DNA of 64,000 nt from NCBI RefSeq assembly GCF_000143415.4, contig NW_003314319.1:294460-358459 (forward strand), in the 5' to 3' direction. Position 1 is the stretch's first letter; every line of letters begins with the position of its first letter. Positions 54,064-64,000 of this stretch are shown piece after piece. A model generated the notes under the pieces. The model worked only from the letters and a program-made list of their open reading frames with translations. It was not told the origin of the DNA and searched no databases. The translations under genes were made by a program, and so were the position numbers. The stretch is from Selaginella moellendorffii. Lineage: Eukaryota > Streptophyta > Lycopodiopsida > Selaginellales > Selaginellaceae.

Positions 54064-56587
54064 TGTTCTTTAGTCCGACTTTTATTGGTGCTCAAGTATA
54101 TCACCACTTGTGTTAGCATCGGAAGGTCCTAGGAGTGGACCTATCCTTGAGGAGTAGCAAGTCGGGAAGACATGGCTCTCCACTACAATTCAGGTGTGAA
54201 TTTGTAAGTGAGATGGTGGATAGAAAAGGGCCAATAATAGAACGACTTTGGGATCTTGGGAACAATATAAGGGTTTCCTTAGAGAGTTAAGGATGTGATC
54301 TAGATGAGTGTTTGACGTAACCAACTGGCTAATGTAGTTGTGGTAAACAACTGTAGTTGGGATCATGTGAAAGATGCGGACTCCAAAAACAATAAATGAG
54401 TCACAAGATTACCCTTATATAGTTGAGGTTGGTACTCATAAATTTGAGACCGGAATTGGTGACCGTGGGAGGTCAAATACAAAAGAGGACACTAGTCCTT
54501 GAAATGGTAGCCAAGGCTACCTTTAATAAATGCTGGAAAAACCTAAGGAGTTGGGGGTGTACTTAAAGATGAGTTGTTATTCTCATCACATGGACAAGTA
54601 GTCTTAAGGGGCAAAAGTTAGCCCCAAAAAAATCATCAAGTGTCTAAGTAACACTTGCAAAGATTGTCCTTGTGAGTAGGATATGAATACAAGAAGTTGT
54701 ATTCCAGCGAGTTGGCACCTTGAAAACTAAGACCTCGTAGATTGTTGGATTAGCAACATCCAAAATGCTAGATGACTCAAGTGGAGTCAGGGAATGGTCC
54801 TAAGGGATTGGTTGAAGCATTTGGACTAAGGTGTATGGTGCCCCATGAGGTATAGGGAGGATCATAAAATCCAAGTATGAGAACAATAGGTATCTCATTG
54901 ATGGCAAAATGTGCCATACTAAAGTTATGGGAAAGATGTTCCCAGAAAAAAGCAACTTTGGCCCAAAGTTGGGTGCAAACACTATAGTGCGGTGCTAACG
55001 AATAGTTAGCATGAGGAACAATATTGGTCTTGGCAAGACCTAAACACTAATAAGTAGTGTTATAAGGATAGGCTCGTGGGGCCAATAGTGTGGAGACACC
55101 AAATGTGCCAAGGTGTGATACCTTGAAGTTATGTTGGTGGGTTCATAAGAACCCCTTGCCAAAGGGAATCCCAACGGAAATGGGAATGGCATAGCCTAAG
55201 CTGGAAGGCATGTGGTAGAGTGTGGTGACCAAAACAATGATGGAAGTGTGGAAGCATCAGCAATGAGTTATAGGACTTGACAACTATGAGGCAACAAAGC
55301 AAAAGGTGCAAGATAATTTGTTAAATTGGTAGAAGGTAGCTACCCAAGACTTCTTAATGGCATAAGGAAGTTAAATATACCCTTATAGAGGATAAATTTG
55401 CTTATGTTGCAATATAGTAAGTCAATGTTGAAAAGGGGAATGCTCATTGTCAAAGAGGCCATCATTGGGACATCCAAACACTCTAGAACACCCGGAGGTG
55501 GTGTTTGATGTCGCGAGGGCAATAGATAGGGCCCAAGGGACTAAGTCCCTAGCGAATGATGGATAAAAAGTGCTATCCAAATGTCCAAAGTTGCAAAGAC
55601 AGAAGAAGTCCGTCTATCCAAATCGGATAAAGCCAAAAATGGAATTTTGGCAAAATTAGTGATGGGCATATAAAGGCCTATATGTAGCAACGTTAATCCT
55701 GGTGTGTGGGATTATAAGGTGAGCATACCTAAATTGAGGAACCACTCCCTAGGCTGTTGGGTAGGTTCATCCCCAAGAATACTTGCTAAGGCATGGTAGA
55801 AAGTGCAAAGTTATCCTCCTAATTTGGACATGAATAACCGAAGGAAATGTATAATGCCAAAAGCAAGTAGTAAGGGGATAGAACCAAACCATAGGAATCA
55901 AGGAGCATAACCAAAGGTGGTTATGTTAGTTAGGAGTGGAGAATCAAGTGGACGCTCGAGTATATTATTACTAGCAACCGTGGTGCCATGAAGAGTCTAA
56001 AGCATGGAATTGTCCATGCTAGACTATATGGCAATTGGAAAGCTTGCAAAAGGAGAAGCCTTAGCAAGCTAAGGGACAAAGTTCCTTCAAGTTCCCAAAG
56101 ACAATTCTAGGTAGCTTAGTACCTAGAAAGGCCAAGTGTAAATGGTTCATAGAGCGCGCAAAATCAGAGTGGCACAGCAAAAGCGTGGTCTTGAAGCTAA
56201 CCATGAGGCAAGGCTATCAAGGTTGGGGAAGTAATTCCAGAGTGTTCAAAAAGAGGGTTTTAAACGAAAGTCGATGGTTAAGGACTTTCACGCTTATGCA
56301 TGAACCATGTTACGGTGGCCGAATGACTTGTTAAGTGAGATTGGCAAGTCAGAGGGACAAATCCCCTAGTTGAAGTTGCTAACTTCAAAATGAGTGGCCT
56401 ATGGGGCCAAGTATGGAGGAGTCCATGCATGATCATAGACTTGTCAAGTGAGAGGACTTAGCAATGTGGGGGAACTAGGTTCCTAAGCTGTGATCTATAA
56501 CGCACTTTGAGTATAAGTTGGTGCACCGGCATGGGGAGTCATGCCAGGCATCTAGGGTGATGTCGTCCGTAGATGCATATACAGAGG

Positions 56588-56632
56588 TTGGGTTCGAGTC
56601 CCAACCCTCTAGTGCTTGGGTTTGAGTCCCAA
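56588..56632 (+). repeat. Two tRNA T-arm-like hairpins
   Basis: TTGGGTTCGAGTCCCAA (56588-56604) has a perfect 5-bp stem and a 7-nt TTCGAGT loop, including a consensus Pol III B box (GGTTCGAGTCC). A second copy with one change, TTGGGTTTGAGTCCCAA, follows at 56616-56632. No matching acceptor, D or anticodon arms upstream, so not a tRNA gene. Lies in the interior of the non-coding element. Confidence 0.6.
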
Positions 56633-58109
56633 ATCACTAGGGCATGGTGATGGTTTGGAATATGAGGACACTCATATTTCGGTGGTCATAGACTCTCAGT
56701 GAAGAGATTGGTTTGGGCACACTGCTAAGCGAGGGATGCCTCGGAGTCATGATGCACAGTTAGATTGCTTAGAGTGAAAGCTCGGCATATCTAACTTGAA
56801 CACTTTGGTGCAAAGGGCACCAAGGACGTGGTGAATGAGATGGGGATACCTAGTCTTAGTTGCTATGGATCCTTGGTTAGAAGGGCTGGCTTGGGCGCAC
56901 TGCCAAGTGTGGGGGATGCCCCCGAGATCATAGTCAACAATTTAAAAAGGTCTAGAAGATTTAGTTCCTATTGGTAAACCTATTAAGGGGTCAATATGAG
57001 ATCATCAGGTGATCTTGTGGCTAAACAAAGATAAGGTCTTTGTTTGGGTTAAGGAATATGATTCTCAGTTCAAAGTGTTGATTTGAACTATTGATAATGG
57101 TGTGGCTTGGTCGAGGTGACCAAGTGAGAAGGACACCTAAAGGGAAATCAGTTGTGCCAATACGATGGTATAGTAAGTCCAAGAAAGTAGTCTCGGGGAG
57201 AGACCCATGGGAGGGTCGCAAAGTTGGGCCGTGGACGAAGCCCATAGCAGAAATTGCTAAAGAGACCTACTAGGGGTGAGCACCCGCTGAACTTAGCAAA
57301 GTAAAGCCTTTGCCTTGAAACCAAAAGGATATCTCGAGAATGAAGGTAGTGATCCTATGTTGCTCAGTGCAACAATCAATGGATAAAAGCAAAAGACTAG
57401 TGGCCAAGTGTGGGCCATGAAGTTCATTGAAAGGAATCCAAATGGCAAAGTTGAGCATGGAACACTAATATGTTGGATGCTAACGGATTGTGAGAAAGGA
57501 AATGTGCTTCCAAGGATGGATTCCCAAATGCTCCAAGTTGGCAAAGGTGAAAGCTCCAAGGGAGGGAGTGGCAAAGTAGCTAAAGGATAAGGTTGTGGAT
57601 AGCTCTAGCACAACTTACGATGGCTGGAACTTGGTGCCAAAAGTGGCATACAATAGAAAAGAGGACGATGGCGCCCTCAAGTGGGAAGCTTCCTAGGATG
57701 GGAAGTGAAGTTGCACAATATGTGTAGTGAAAGGTGTCGAAGACACCAAAGAAATTGACTTCGAGAAATCAAAATTAAAAGTTCCAAGGTGAATTTGTCA
57801 TGTCAATAGAAGTTGGGACTACTTAAGAATGAGTAGTGGAATTGAGTTAGAAAAGGTGTCTTTAACGGGTTTAACGAGAACTAAACCAATAAAAGGGAGC
57901 AAACCACCCCAAGTGGCCGAATGAGTCTTTATGTTAGAGAGACTATGCCCCTTAGAGGATGGACAAGGCAAGGTGAGCCTTCGGGGTCAAACCATAGACA
58001 AATATTGGCTGGGTGCCAAGGATGGAAATGGTAATACCTGCGGGTGTTACTTTATAAAAGGGTTTATTGTTCGATGAGGACATCGAACTTCATCTATGGG
58101 TGGTGGAGT

Positions 58110-58685
58110 TGTGAGACACAAAATCCCTAGGCCCCAAAGTGGAGCCGAAAGGGTGCCACGTGGTAGTGGCCGAAGCAAAAGCCAAACGAGCGTAACACGT
58201 TTGGACTAAAAGGCTCCAACTTGAAAGGTCGAAAGCGGGAGTGGAACTCCCAATGGAGTGCTCAAGGAATGAGCATGAAGCGAGCAATAAGCGAGGCTCC
58301 AAAAAGGGATCCAAAAGGACCAACACATGACACGTGGAAGTGTCTGAGATGGACCTGAGTTGAAGTCCGAGGTGGAGTTCGAGATGGAGTCCGAGATGGA
58401 CCCGAAATGGAGTCCGAGATGGACCCGAGATGGAGTCCGAGATGGACCGAGATGGACCCGAGATGGAATCCGAGATGTCAGTGGTACCTTTGGGTGTCAG
58501 TCTTGGGACTGGACACGGGGAGCACTTGGACCAAGTGCAAGGGATGAGTGGCATGGATGCCATCCTTGGGACTAGCAAGTCCCAAGTCCTGAATTGGACT
58601 TAAGGAGGTTGTGAATGAGACTCCTCCAAGTGGTCGGAGGTGTGGTTAAGTAACTAAAGTAGAATGGAAAATTTAGTCGTTTACA
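58110..58685 (+). repeat. Family-A 3' LTR with internal deletion
   Basis: Begins TGTGAGACAC and ends GTCGTTTACA. Compared with the 5' LTR it lacks about 1.06 kb between the minisatellite and GTCAGTGGTACCTTTGGG. Breakpoint near 58476, in the short shared string GATRTCAGTGG. Confidence 0.9.
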
Positions 58686-58690
58686 AATGG

Positions 58691-59597
58691 TTTAGGTTTG
58701 GTTTCTTTGCTCAAGAGGGTTAATGCCTTTGGCTTCTCTCTTTATGTCCCTGCGAGTAGGGGTATATCACACTTTTGTAAGCTAGGTGATACCTAGAGCC
58801 ACAAGGGTGGCTAACTCTATTGGTCATTTCTTTGCCAGCAATGGCCAGAAAATGTTTGAGTGTAACACACTTGCATTAGACAAAGAAGTTCCTTTCTAAC
58901 TTATTTAAGTTGGTGCATTTCTCATAAAGTGTGAATGCCATAAACTATTTTTGGAGTTGTTTCCTTGGTAGTGTTCTAAATTAGAGTATGTATCGACGAG
59001 GACATCGATCTTCCCTAAGGGGGGAGAATGTCGCAAATATAACTGTGGGTATCAAAAGTTATCTATTAATTAGTCCTTTCAGATATTCTTTCCTTACAGC
59101 CATAATGGCAAGAGGTCAATATTGTTATCAATTCCTACTTAAAATAGTTGAAAAACTAGTCAATGACTGTACACTTAAATCGGATAAACATAAGGTAGGA
59201 ACCATATGTGTTTCTTGCTAAGCATATTCGGCTTAGTTTGAGAAACTCCTATCATTAGCTTGGACTTGATAGTATCAAGAACCTTTGTGATATTGAACTT
59301 AATCCCTCAATATTCACTAAATGATAGCTACCGTATTTGCCAAACACCCTCACTATCATGCCTTTTATGTTAGTCTCATTCCAGTCCCAAATGCTATTTA
59401 TGAAAAGTGTCTAAATTTTCTCATTTGGCATATTTACAGAATGTAAAGATTGTCCTAAACATAATGGTGTTCATCTTATGTCTAAATTCACAATCTAGGG
59501 ATATTCTATATTTAGCAAATTTCAAATTTGTCCTAGAGACTAACTTCTAGTACTAAGGGTAGCTAAAGGTGAAAGCGTAAAGCATATGTTCCTTAGA
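58691..59597. other. AT-rich DNA, no gene seen
   Basis: Contains only short frames (58988-59221). The phrase GACGAGGACATCGATCTTCC (about 58994) resembles the retroelement interior near 58075. Nothing else supported. Confidence 0.4.
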
Positions 59598-59956
59598 GGG
59601 CGGGGGGGGGGGGGGGGGGGGGGGGGGGTTTTAAGGGTTTTAAAAAATAAAAAGGGGGAAATTGGGCCTTTTCCCCCCACCCAAAAAAAAAAAAAAGTCC
59701 CCCTTTGATGGCCGGCCCTTTTGGGGATTTTAATTGGGGTCCAACCCCAAATTCCAACCCAATTTAGGGGGGAAAAACCCCCGTCCCCCTTTTTGGCCCC
59801 CGGAAAGTTAAAAAAACCCCAAAATTTGGGGGGGCCCCTTTTTGAAAAAAAACCCAAAAATGGGAAAATAAAAGCCTTTAAAATTTTCCCAAGCACTTTT
59901 GGGCCCTAACCCTTTCCCCCCTAAGGGGGAACCCTAAAAAAAACCTTTGGGCCCCA
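59598..59956. other. Probable low-quality sequence / base-calling artefact
   Basis: Opens with a run of 27 G (59602-59628) and continues as almost every base doubled or tripled (for example TTTTAAGGGTTTTAAAA, GGCCCCTTTTTG) for about 350 bp, then returns abruptly to normal sequence. This is the pattern of a failing Sanger trace, not a natural repeat. Confidence 0.8.
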
Positions 59957-60610
59957 ATGTCATTGCTTCTTGCCTCTATACTTAGGAGTGTGGCACCGTT
60001 CTTTCGTTCAATGGACCAAAGCCTTGAAACTCGGGTTCTACACTACTGTCCTTTGGACACATGGCATATAACATGTGGCATATGGAGGGTTTAAGTTCCA
60101 CTTCATGGTTATCCTATGGTAAATCACCATAGAATGAAGGGTGAAAACTATATGTGTTATATTTGGTATTAGAGGATGAGTTTTAACAAATACTATCCAA
60201 TGAAATTGGGCAATTAGTCTCATTGTATACGCAAAGATGAAAACAATGATTTAAGTGGGTATATATCTAAATGCAAAAGCTTTGCATTTGTTCTTTGGGT
60301 ATGGATTTTGGTTACTTTTTTATACCATATTATGTGAGCTTGCGCTTGGGCTTATAAAATGGATTGAAATGTTTTGTTTGCATGAGTTTGCATTTGGGCT
60401 TGTAAGTAAGGCACATTAACAACTCAAAGTTACACTTTAAGTTGGTAGGAATAATGTTAGTCTATTGGTGGTTCCATGAGTGGTTTCATGTACTATGGGT
60501 AAAAGTAAATTTTCCCTAGGTTTGCTATAAGTGGCAAATAGGCTAGTCCATAGCTGTTTAGCATAGCACTAGTGGATCCTTCCTATGCATGATTATAAGT
60601 GGGTTTTAAG
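59957..60610. repeat. Repeat family D, copy 2
   Basis: Reverse-complement relative of 43050-43690: CATGTGGCATATGGAGGG, GCATGAGTTTGCATTTGGGC, GTTTAGCATAGCACTAGTGG. The left edge is lost in the low-quality stretch. Confidence 0.75.
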
Positions 60611-60648
60611 TAGCCATTAATCAATAGGAATTGAACTTATGTCATTTT

Positions 60649-60802
60649 CTTTGATACCACATGTAATGCACCCTATCTCTCTCCCCTTAAACCATAATGA
60701 AAAAGCCTTTAGTGGTTATTTTATCCCCATTTATCCTCTAAAGTTTTAAAGATCCATAGTGATAGTATATCCAAATCTTATTCCATGATCACATGTGCTA
60801 CA
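60649..60802 (-). mobile_element. LTR of the TRIM-like family (C) with PBS
   Basis: LTR 60662-60802 (TGTAATGCACC...CATGTGCTACA) matches the LTRs at 13608 and 14265. A degraded PBS (GTGGTATCAAAG on the minus strand) lies directly left, at 60649-60660. Only one LTR plus the first interior bases remain. Confidence 0.75.
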
Positions 60803-61730
60803 AATATGTTAACATACTGGAAAGTCCAAATTTCAAAGCTTACAATTTAGCATCTAAGAAACCTTGAGTTCGACTTTATTAATTAAATACACCATATCAC
60901 ACCATATGTTGATATTAATATTTAATAGTTCAATTCCCTTTAGTTAGGCTCGACCCAAGGGATAACCTTTGCTCAAGAAAACATGAATTTACATAGAAGC
61001 ATAGTGGATTATAGCCAACAAAAATGACATTTGGCATTCAAAAGGTCTCAAGTATGACTTTATTAATTGGCTAGAGGAATCATACCATATCACACCACAT
61101 ATTGAGATTGACATTTAATAATCTAGTTTCTTCTGGTTGGGTTTTTTTTTTTTTTTTTTTGAGGGATAACTTCCATTTATGCCTTTTGAAGCATGATGCA
61201 ATGTAAGCAATTGAGAATGACTCAAAAAAATGGTTTATAAAAGTTTAAATATAGAAGGAAATGAGCATCTATTTTCCCAAATGGTTAAAGGTCTTCAAAT
61301 ACTTGGAATTAAGCATATTTGGATTTAAATAGTATTAAGTATAGCGGATTGTAAGTATTAATGTTTATAGCTTTATAAATTAAGAAAAAAAATATTTAGA
61401 TCTTCACTTCAGAATTTAATTCTAAATAACACTTTAACCTCTAAATTATGAATAGTTATATTTTTAGTTTTTCACTTTCTATTTTTTAATTTCTAAAACT
61501 TTAGTATCTAATAATATTATTTGTGGTGCATAATAGGGTGACAAAATAGGTGAAAGATATAAGCTCTTTTACACTTCCAACTCCACATGTCAATCACCAT
61601 TCACTTTGCTATTCTTCCATTCACAATATTGAGGTTGAATCATTGTCTAAAAATAGATATTCCAATTTTTCATATTCAAAATATGGAGGACAATATCAGC
61701 TTTCACAAGTTGAAGACATCCAATTTGTGC
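60803..61730. other. AT-rich DNA with a diverged tandem repeat
   Basis: Two diverged copies of about 190 bp (near 60838-61000 and 61025-61190) share ACTTTATTAATT, CACCATATCACACCA-like and AGGGATAAC. No gene seen. A poly-T run occurs at 61143-61160. Confidence 0.5.
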
Positions 61731-61731
61731 A

Positions 61732-62406
61732 TTCCAGGTAACTCAAGGCACCTCCATCACAGGCGCCAACACAACCCCAGAATCCCCGGGAGGCCAGCGC
61801 TTCGACTCTGTCATGGGAGTAGATGGAGCCCTCTCCATCCTCGCCGATGCCATGGCCTTCGTCCAGCTTGGCTTCGAGTATATGAGCCCCGACACACCCA
61901 AGAAGGAGATTGACACCATCCACTTCACAGTGGACGGCATGCCTGGGGTGGCCTACGCCATTGGTGTGGAGATCCATCTCAGCGCACAGTTTGTTGCTAC
62001 TTTCACTGGAGACTTGGTTTTTGAGCTCCGAGGCGTCTTGTACCACGAGATGACTCACATTTGGCAGTGGTTCGGCAAGGACGGGAGCCGGGCGCCGCAG
62101 GGACTGATCGAGGGGATTGCCGACTTTATGAGGCTCAAGGCTAAGCTAGGTGTGTCGACCAATGGGTTTGTGGGGTCGGGGAGCCACTGGGACGAGGGGT
62201 ATACCGTGACTGCACTGTTTCTAAACTATGTCAACGATCTCTATCCCAGCTTTGTGGCAGAGCTTAACAAGAAGCTCTATGACGGGTGGAGTGAAAACTA
62301 CTTCCAGGATCTGACTGGAAAGAGTGTGGATCAGTTGTGGAGCGATTACAAACTGAACTTTGTTTATAGATTTTGTCTGAAGAATGGAACCAAATTGTCA
62401 TTATGA
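61732..62406 (+). pseudogene. Basic secretory protein, copy 2 (signal peptide lost, C-terminus changed)
   Basis: Near-identical to the copy at 2980-3648 from residue 12 onward, including HEMTH and GLIEGIADFMR. Upstream similarity ends at CATTCCAG; in frame there is a TGA (61711-61713) and no Met before it. The first usable Met is residue 38 of the family protein (61813), so the signal peptide is gone. A 14-nt deletion near the end replaces ...SDYKQKFQ with ...SDYKLNFVYRFCLKNGTKLSL. It could be transcribed with a different first exon, so pseudogene is likely but not proven. Confidence 0.8.
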
Positions 62407-63270
62407 AATATACATCAATTAAGAGTCTTAGATAATGGTAAAACTAAATAGCCCTTTAGCTATTACAACCTAAATTTATAATTAAAGAGTTTATAAAGAG
62501 TAAATTATTATAATTGAATACTTTAGATTATTTTTTGGATTGTTTAAGCAAACCTGTAAGTTATAAATGTATTTATGATTATTGATCATTTAGATTATTC
62601 AATAATAGTAAACAGGAATGACACTATTATAACCAAACATTGCTACATGCATAGTGCAGCTATTAAAAATGCAAAATAATGAGAATTTTAATGGTTTGTT
62701 TAATATTCAAGATAATATACTTTAAAACTAAAGCATTAGTGTTAGTAAATAGATTTTGTATTTGTCTTTGGGCAACTTGCCATGTGGCAATCTTCATTAT
62801 AATTTTTTTCCTATGCTCTCTCTATTTTATAGTTAGTTAATTATTATTTACTTTTTGAGTTTCTAATCTTTCATGTAATTTATTATCATGAAGATTATTG
62901 TATACTGCTTCTAATCACTTTATCTACCAAAAGAAGTCTTACACTGTATTTAATCTCACCAAATTAAATAGTAAATATTTGCTAATGATTGTTACAATTT
63001 TTTCCTTTTTGATCATATATATTAATATCCATTGCATACAAGAGAATCTCATGGTCTTTCTTTTGCATGATTATCTGTCTTATTGAGAAATTATCCCATA
63101 AAACATCAACTATTGATGGGCTGGTTTGACTTTGCATTTAAAATAATAACTCAAGTGAGTAATTGCATATAATCTAAAATTTTTAGGCTAATCGGATTAT
63201 GCGTAGAAGTTTACTATTCATTTCAGCAGCTTGTAGAAGTTTTACTTTTCATTTCAGCAGCTAACATCTA
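62407..63270. other. AT-rich intergenic DNA (duplicate of 3649-4523)
   Basis: Same sequence type and order as the spacer in copy 1, with small indels. No gene supported. Confidence 0.5.
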
Positions 63271-64000
63271 TTAATCAATTAATCTCTTTCGAAGAGTGAC
63301 ACTATAAAACTTTGTTGTTCTAATGGACAAGATCAAGCTCACAATGGATGCAAACAAACACACTCCAGCCATTACGAAAAAGGTTGTTCTGTAGCAATGT
63401 GGTCCATGGCAAAGGAGCTCATCACCATCCAAACTTCCATTGCTCGGTCCAAGCTTACTCTCGCAGTCGTATAAAACTCCTGCCACCCGGACGGACAAAA
63501 CATAAGTTCCCAGAGCCTTAGCGACGTAAGTTACATTTTGGAGCGTCCCATAGAACCTGAGCCCGAAGATCTCCGCTATCATGGTGTAAAGAACCGACCA
63601 CTGGCCACCGATTGACAGCCCAATCAAAACCCAGCCGTAGAAGAGCGCTCCGGGAAGCCCAAGAGCGATTATCAAGCTCCCAAGCGACAGAAGCAAGAGA
63701 ACCAGGCACAGGAAGAAGGGCCTTGCGACGCCATAGCTGGCGAGGCATATGTCCGAGATGAAGCCAACGCCAACGCCACCGTTGAAGTCCCAGATGCTAA
63801 GGAGGGCGATGAAAGTGTTTGTTCCGGCCTGGGAGTAGCCAAGGGACGTTCCAATCTGGCCGAAATTGTTGGTCACGGTTAGCACAGCGCCAATGCCACA
63901 GGTTGAAGCCACGAAGATGAGAAACATGTCGATGCTACAGAGCGCCTGGAGGATTGTGAAATCGTCTCCTCGCTTGACGGGCGATCCTTTAAAGAAGAAG
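63271..64000 (-). CDS. NFD4-like transporter, copy 2 (C-terminal part, runs off the window)
   Basis: The frame is open from the stop at 63271 to the window edge. It matches the last ~243 residues of the copy at 4524-6191 with a few substitutions (WDFNGG for WDFIGG, GGQWSV for GGMWSV, LYDCES for LYDRES, KRLID for KRLTG at the end). No lesion is visible in this part; whether the gene is intact depends on sequence beyond 64000. Confidence 0.85.
   Translation of the reverse strand, partial: FFFKGSPVKRGDDFTILQALCSIDMFLIFVASTCGIGAVLTVTNNFGQIGTSLGYSQAGTNTFIALLSIWDFNGGVGVGFISDICLASYGVARPFFLCLVLLLLSLGSLIIALGLPGALFYGWVLIGLSIGGQWSVLYTMIAEIFGLRFYGTLQNVTYVAKALGTYVLSVRVAGVLYDCESKLGPSNGSLDGDELLCHGPHCYRTTFFVMAGVCLFASIVSLILSIRTTKFYSVTLRKRLID

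Larger units (their letters stand above)
52409..58685 (+). mobile_element. Complete non-coding family-A LTR retroelement (LARD-like, 6,277 bp)
   Basis: 5' LTR 52409-54048 (1,640 bp), PBS 54052-54063, interior 54064-58109 (about 4.05 kb), PPT about 58094-58109, 3' LTR 58110-58685 (576 bp, internally deleted). It is flanked by a 5-bp target duplication, AATGG at 52404-52408 and 58686-58690, which proves one insertion event. I see no gag, protease, RT or integrase motif in any frame of the interior; open frames are at most about 60-90 codons. This is the layout of a large retrotransposon derivative that relies on another element's proteins. Confidence 0.92.
61732..64000. repeat. Segmental duplication, copy 2
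   Basis: Direct repeat of 3014-5253; see that entry. Copy-specific changes include a roughly 31-bp tandem duplication at 63200-63260 (TTTCAGCAGCT twice) and the loss of a few bases after 62655. It runs beyond the window edge. Confidence 0.93.

Noticed and set aside
56588-56604. tRNA gene
   Set aside because: Only the T arm fits; no acceptor, D or anticodon stems at the right distances.
57282-57297. ACCCGCTGAACTTAGC, one base short of the conserved start of 28S rRNA
   Set aside because: Similarity stops at 16 bases and flanks do not match rRNA, so it is a chance match.
59540-59896. 118-codon ORF rich in Pro, Phe, Gly and Lys
   Set aside because: It falls in the doubled-base, low-quality stretch and is not a natural coding sequence.

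Overview
The window is plant nuclear DNA, most likely from a lycophyte of the Selaginella moellendorffii type. The evidence is plant-only families (basic secretory protein, NFD4-like transporter, LRR receptor-like protein), two PPR loci, one an S-type PPR array, and very short introns (about 44-65 nt). Compact gene islands alternate with AT-rich retrotransposon nests. The species assignment is inference; no marker gene was compared.

Layout. 1-8 kb: edge of an unknown gene, a PPR pseudogene, a basic secretory protein (BSP) gene, an NFD4-like transporter and a 4-exon 2OG-Fe(II) oxygenase. 8.3-16.2 kb: repeats, namely LRR and Ty3/gypsy RT remnants, an LTR (family B) split by a solo LTR (family A), an 817-bp TRIM-like element and an inverted repeat. 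16.3-36.2 kb: gene island with INTS9 (10 exons), an LRR receptor-like protein, a small secreted protein (plus a broken paralogue), VMS1/ANKZF1 (7 exons), DNA polymerase alpha catalytic subunit (32 exons, 1,462 aa), an S-type PPR protein, a chromodomain protein, a Ser-rich protein and a small membrane protein. 36.7-61.7 kb: retroelements. These include a gypsy gag with its 5' LTR, a gypsy element inserted into an older LTR of its own family (5-bp target duplication), and a complete 6.3-kb non-coding LTR element (5-bp target duplication). 61.7-64 kb: a second copy of the BSP/NFD4 block from 3.0-5.3 kb.

For the four multi-exon conserved genes I traced splice sites by eye. In each, the exon lengths sum to a multiple of three and the reading frame stays open. 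These genes serve unrelated housekeeping roles (replication, snRNA 3'-end processing, ribosome quality control, organelle RNA processing, surface perception); there is no operon logic. The unusual material is in the repeats: two LTR families (A and B) carrying 6/12-bp purine-biased minisatellites that are open on both strands, a non-coding element built from family A, nested insertions with visible target duplications, a TRIM with an in-frame 120-bp duplication, and a long hairpin upstream of the receptor-like gene. I found no convincing novel multi-gene system. One segment (59598-59956) looks like low-quality sequence, and the N gap falls on a poly-C site.
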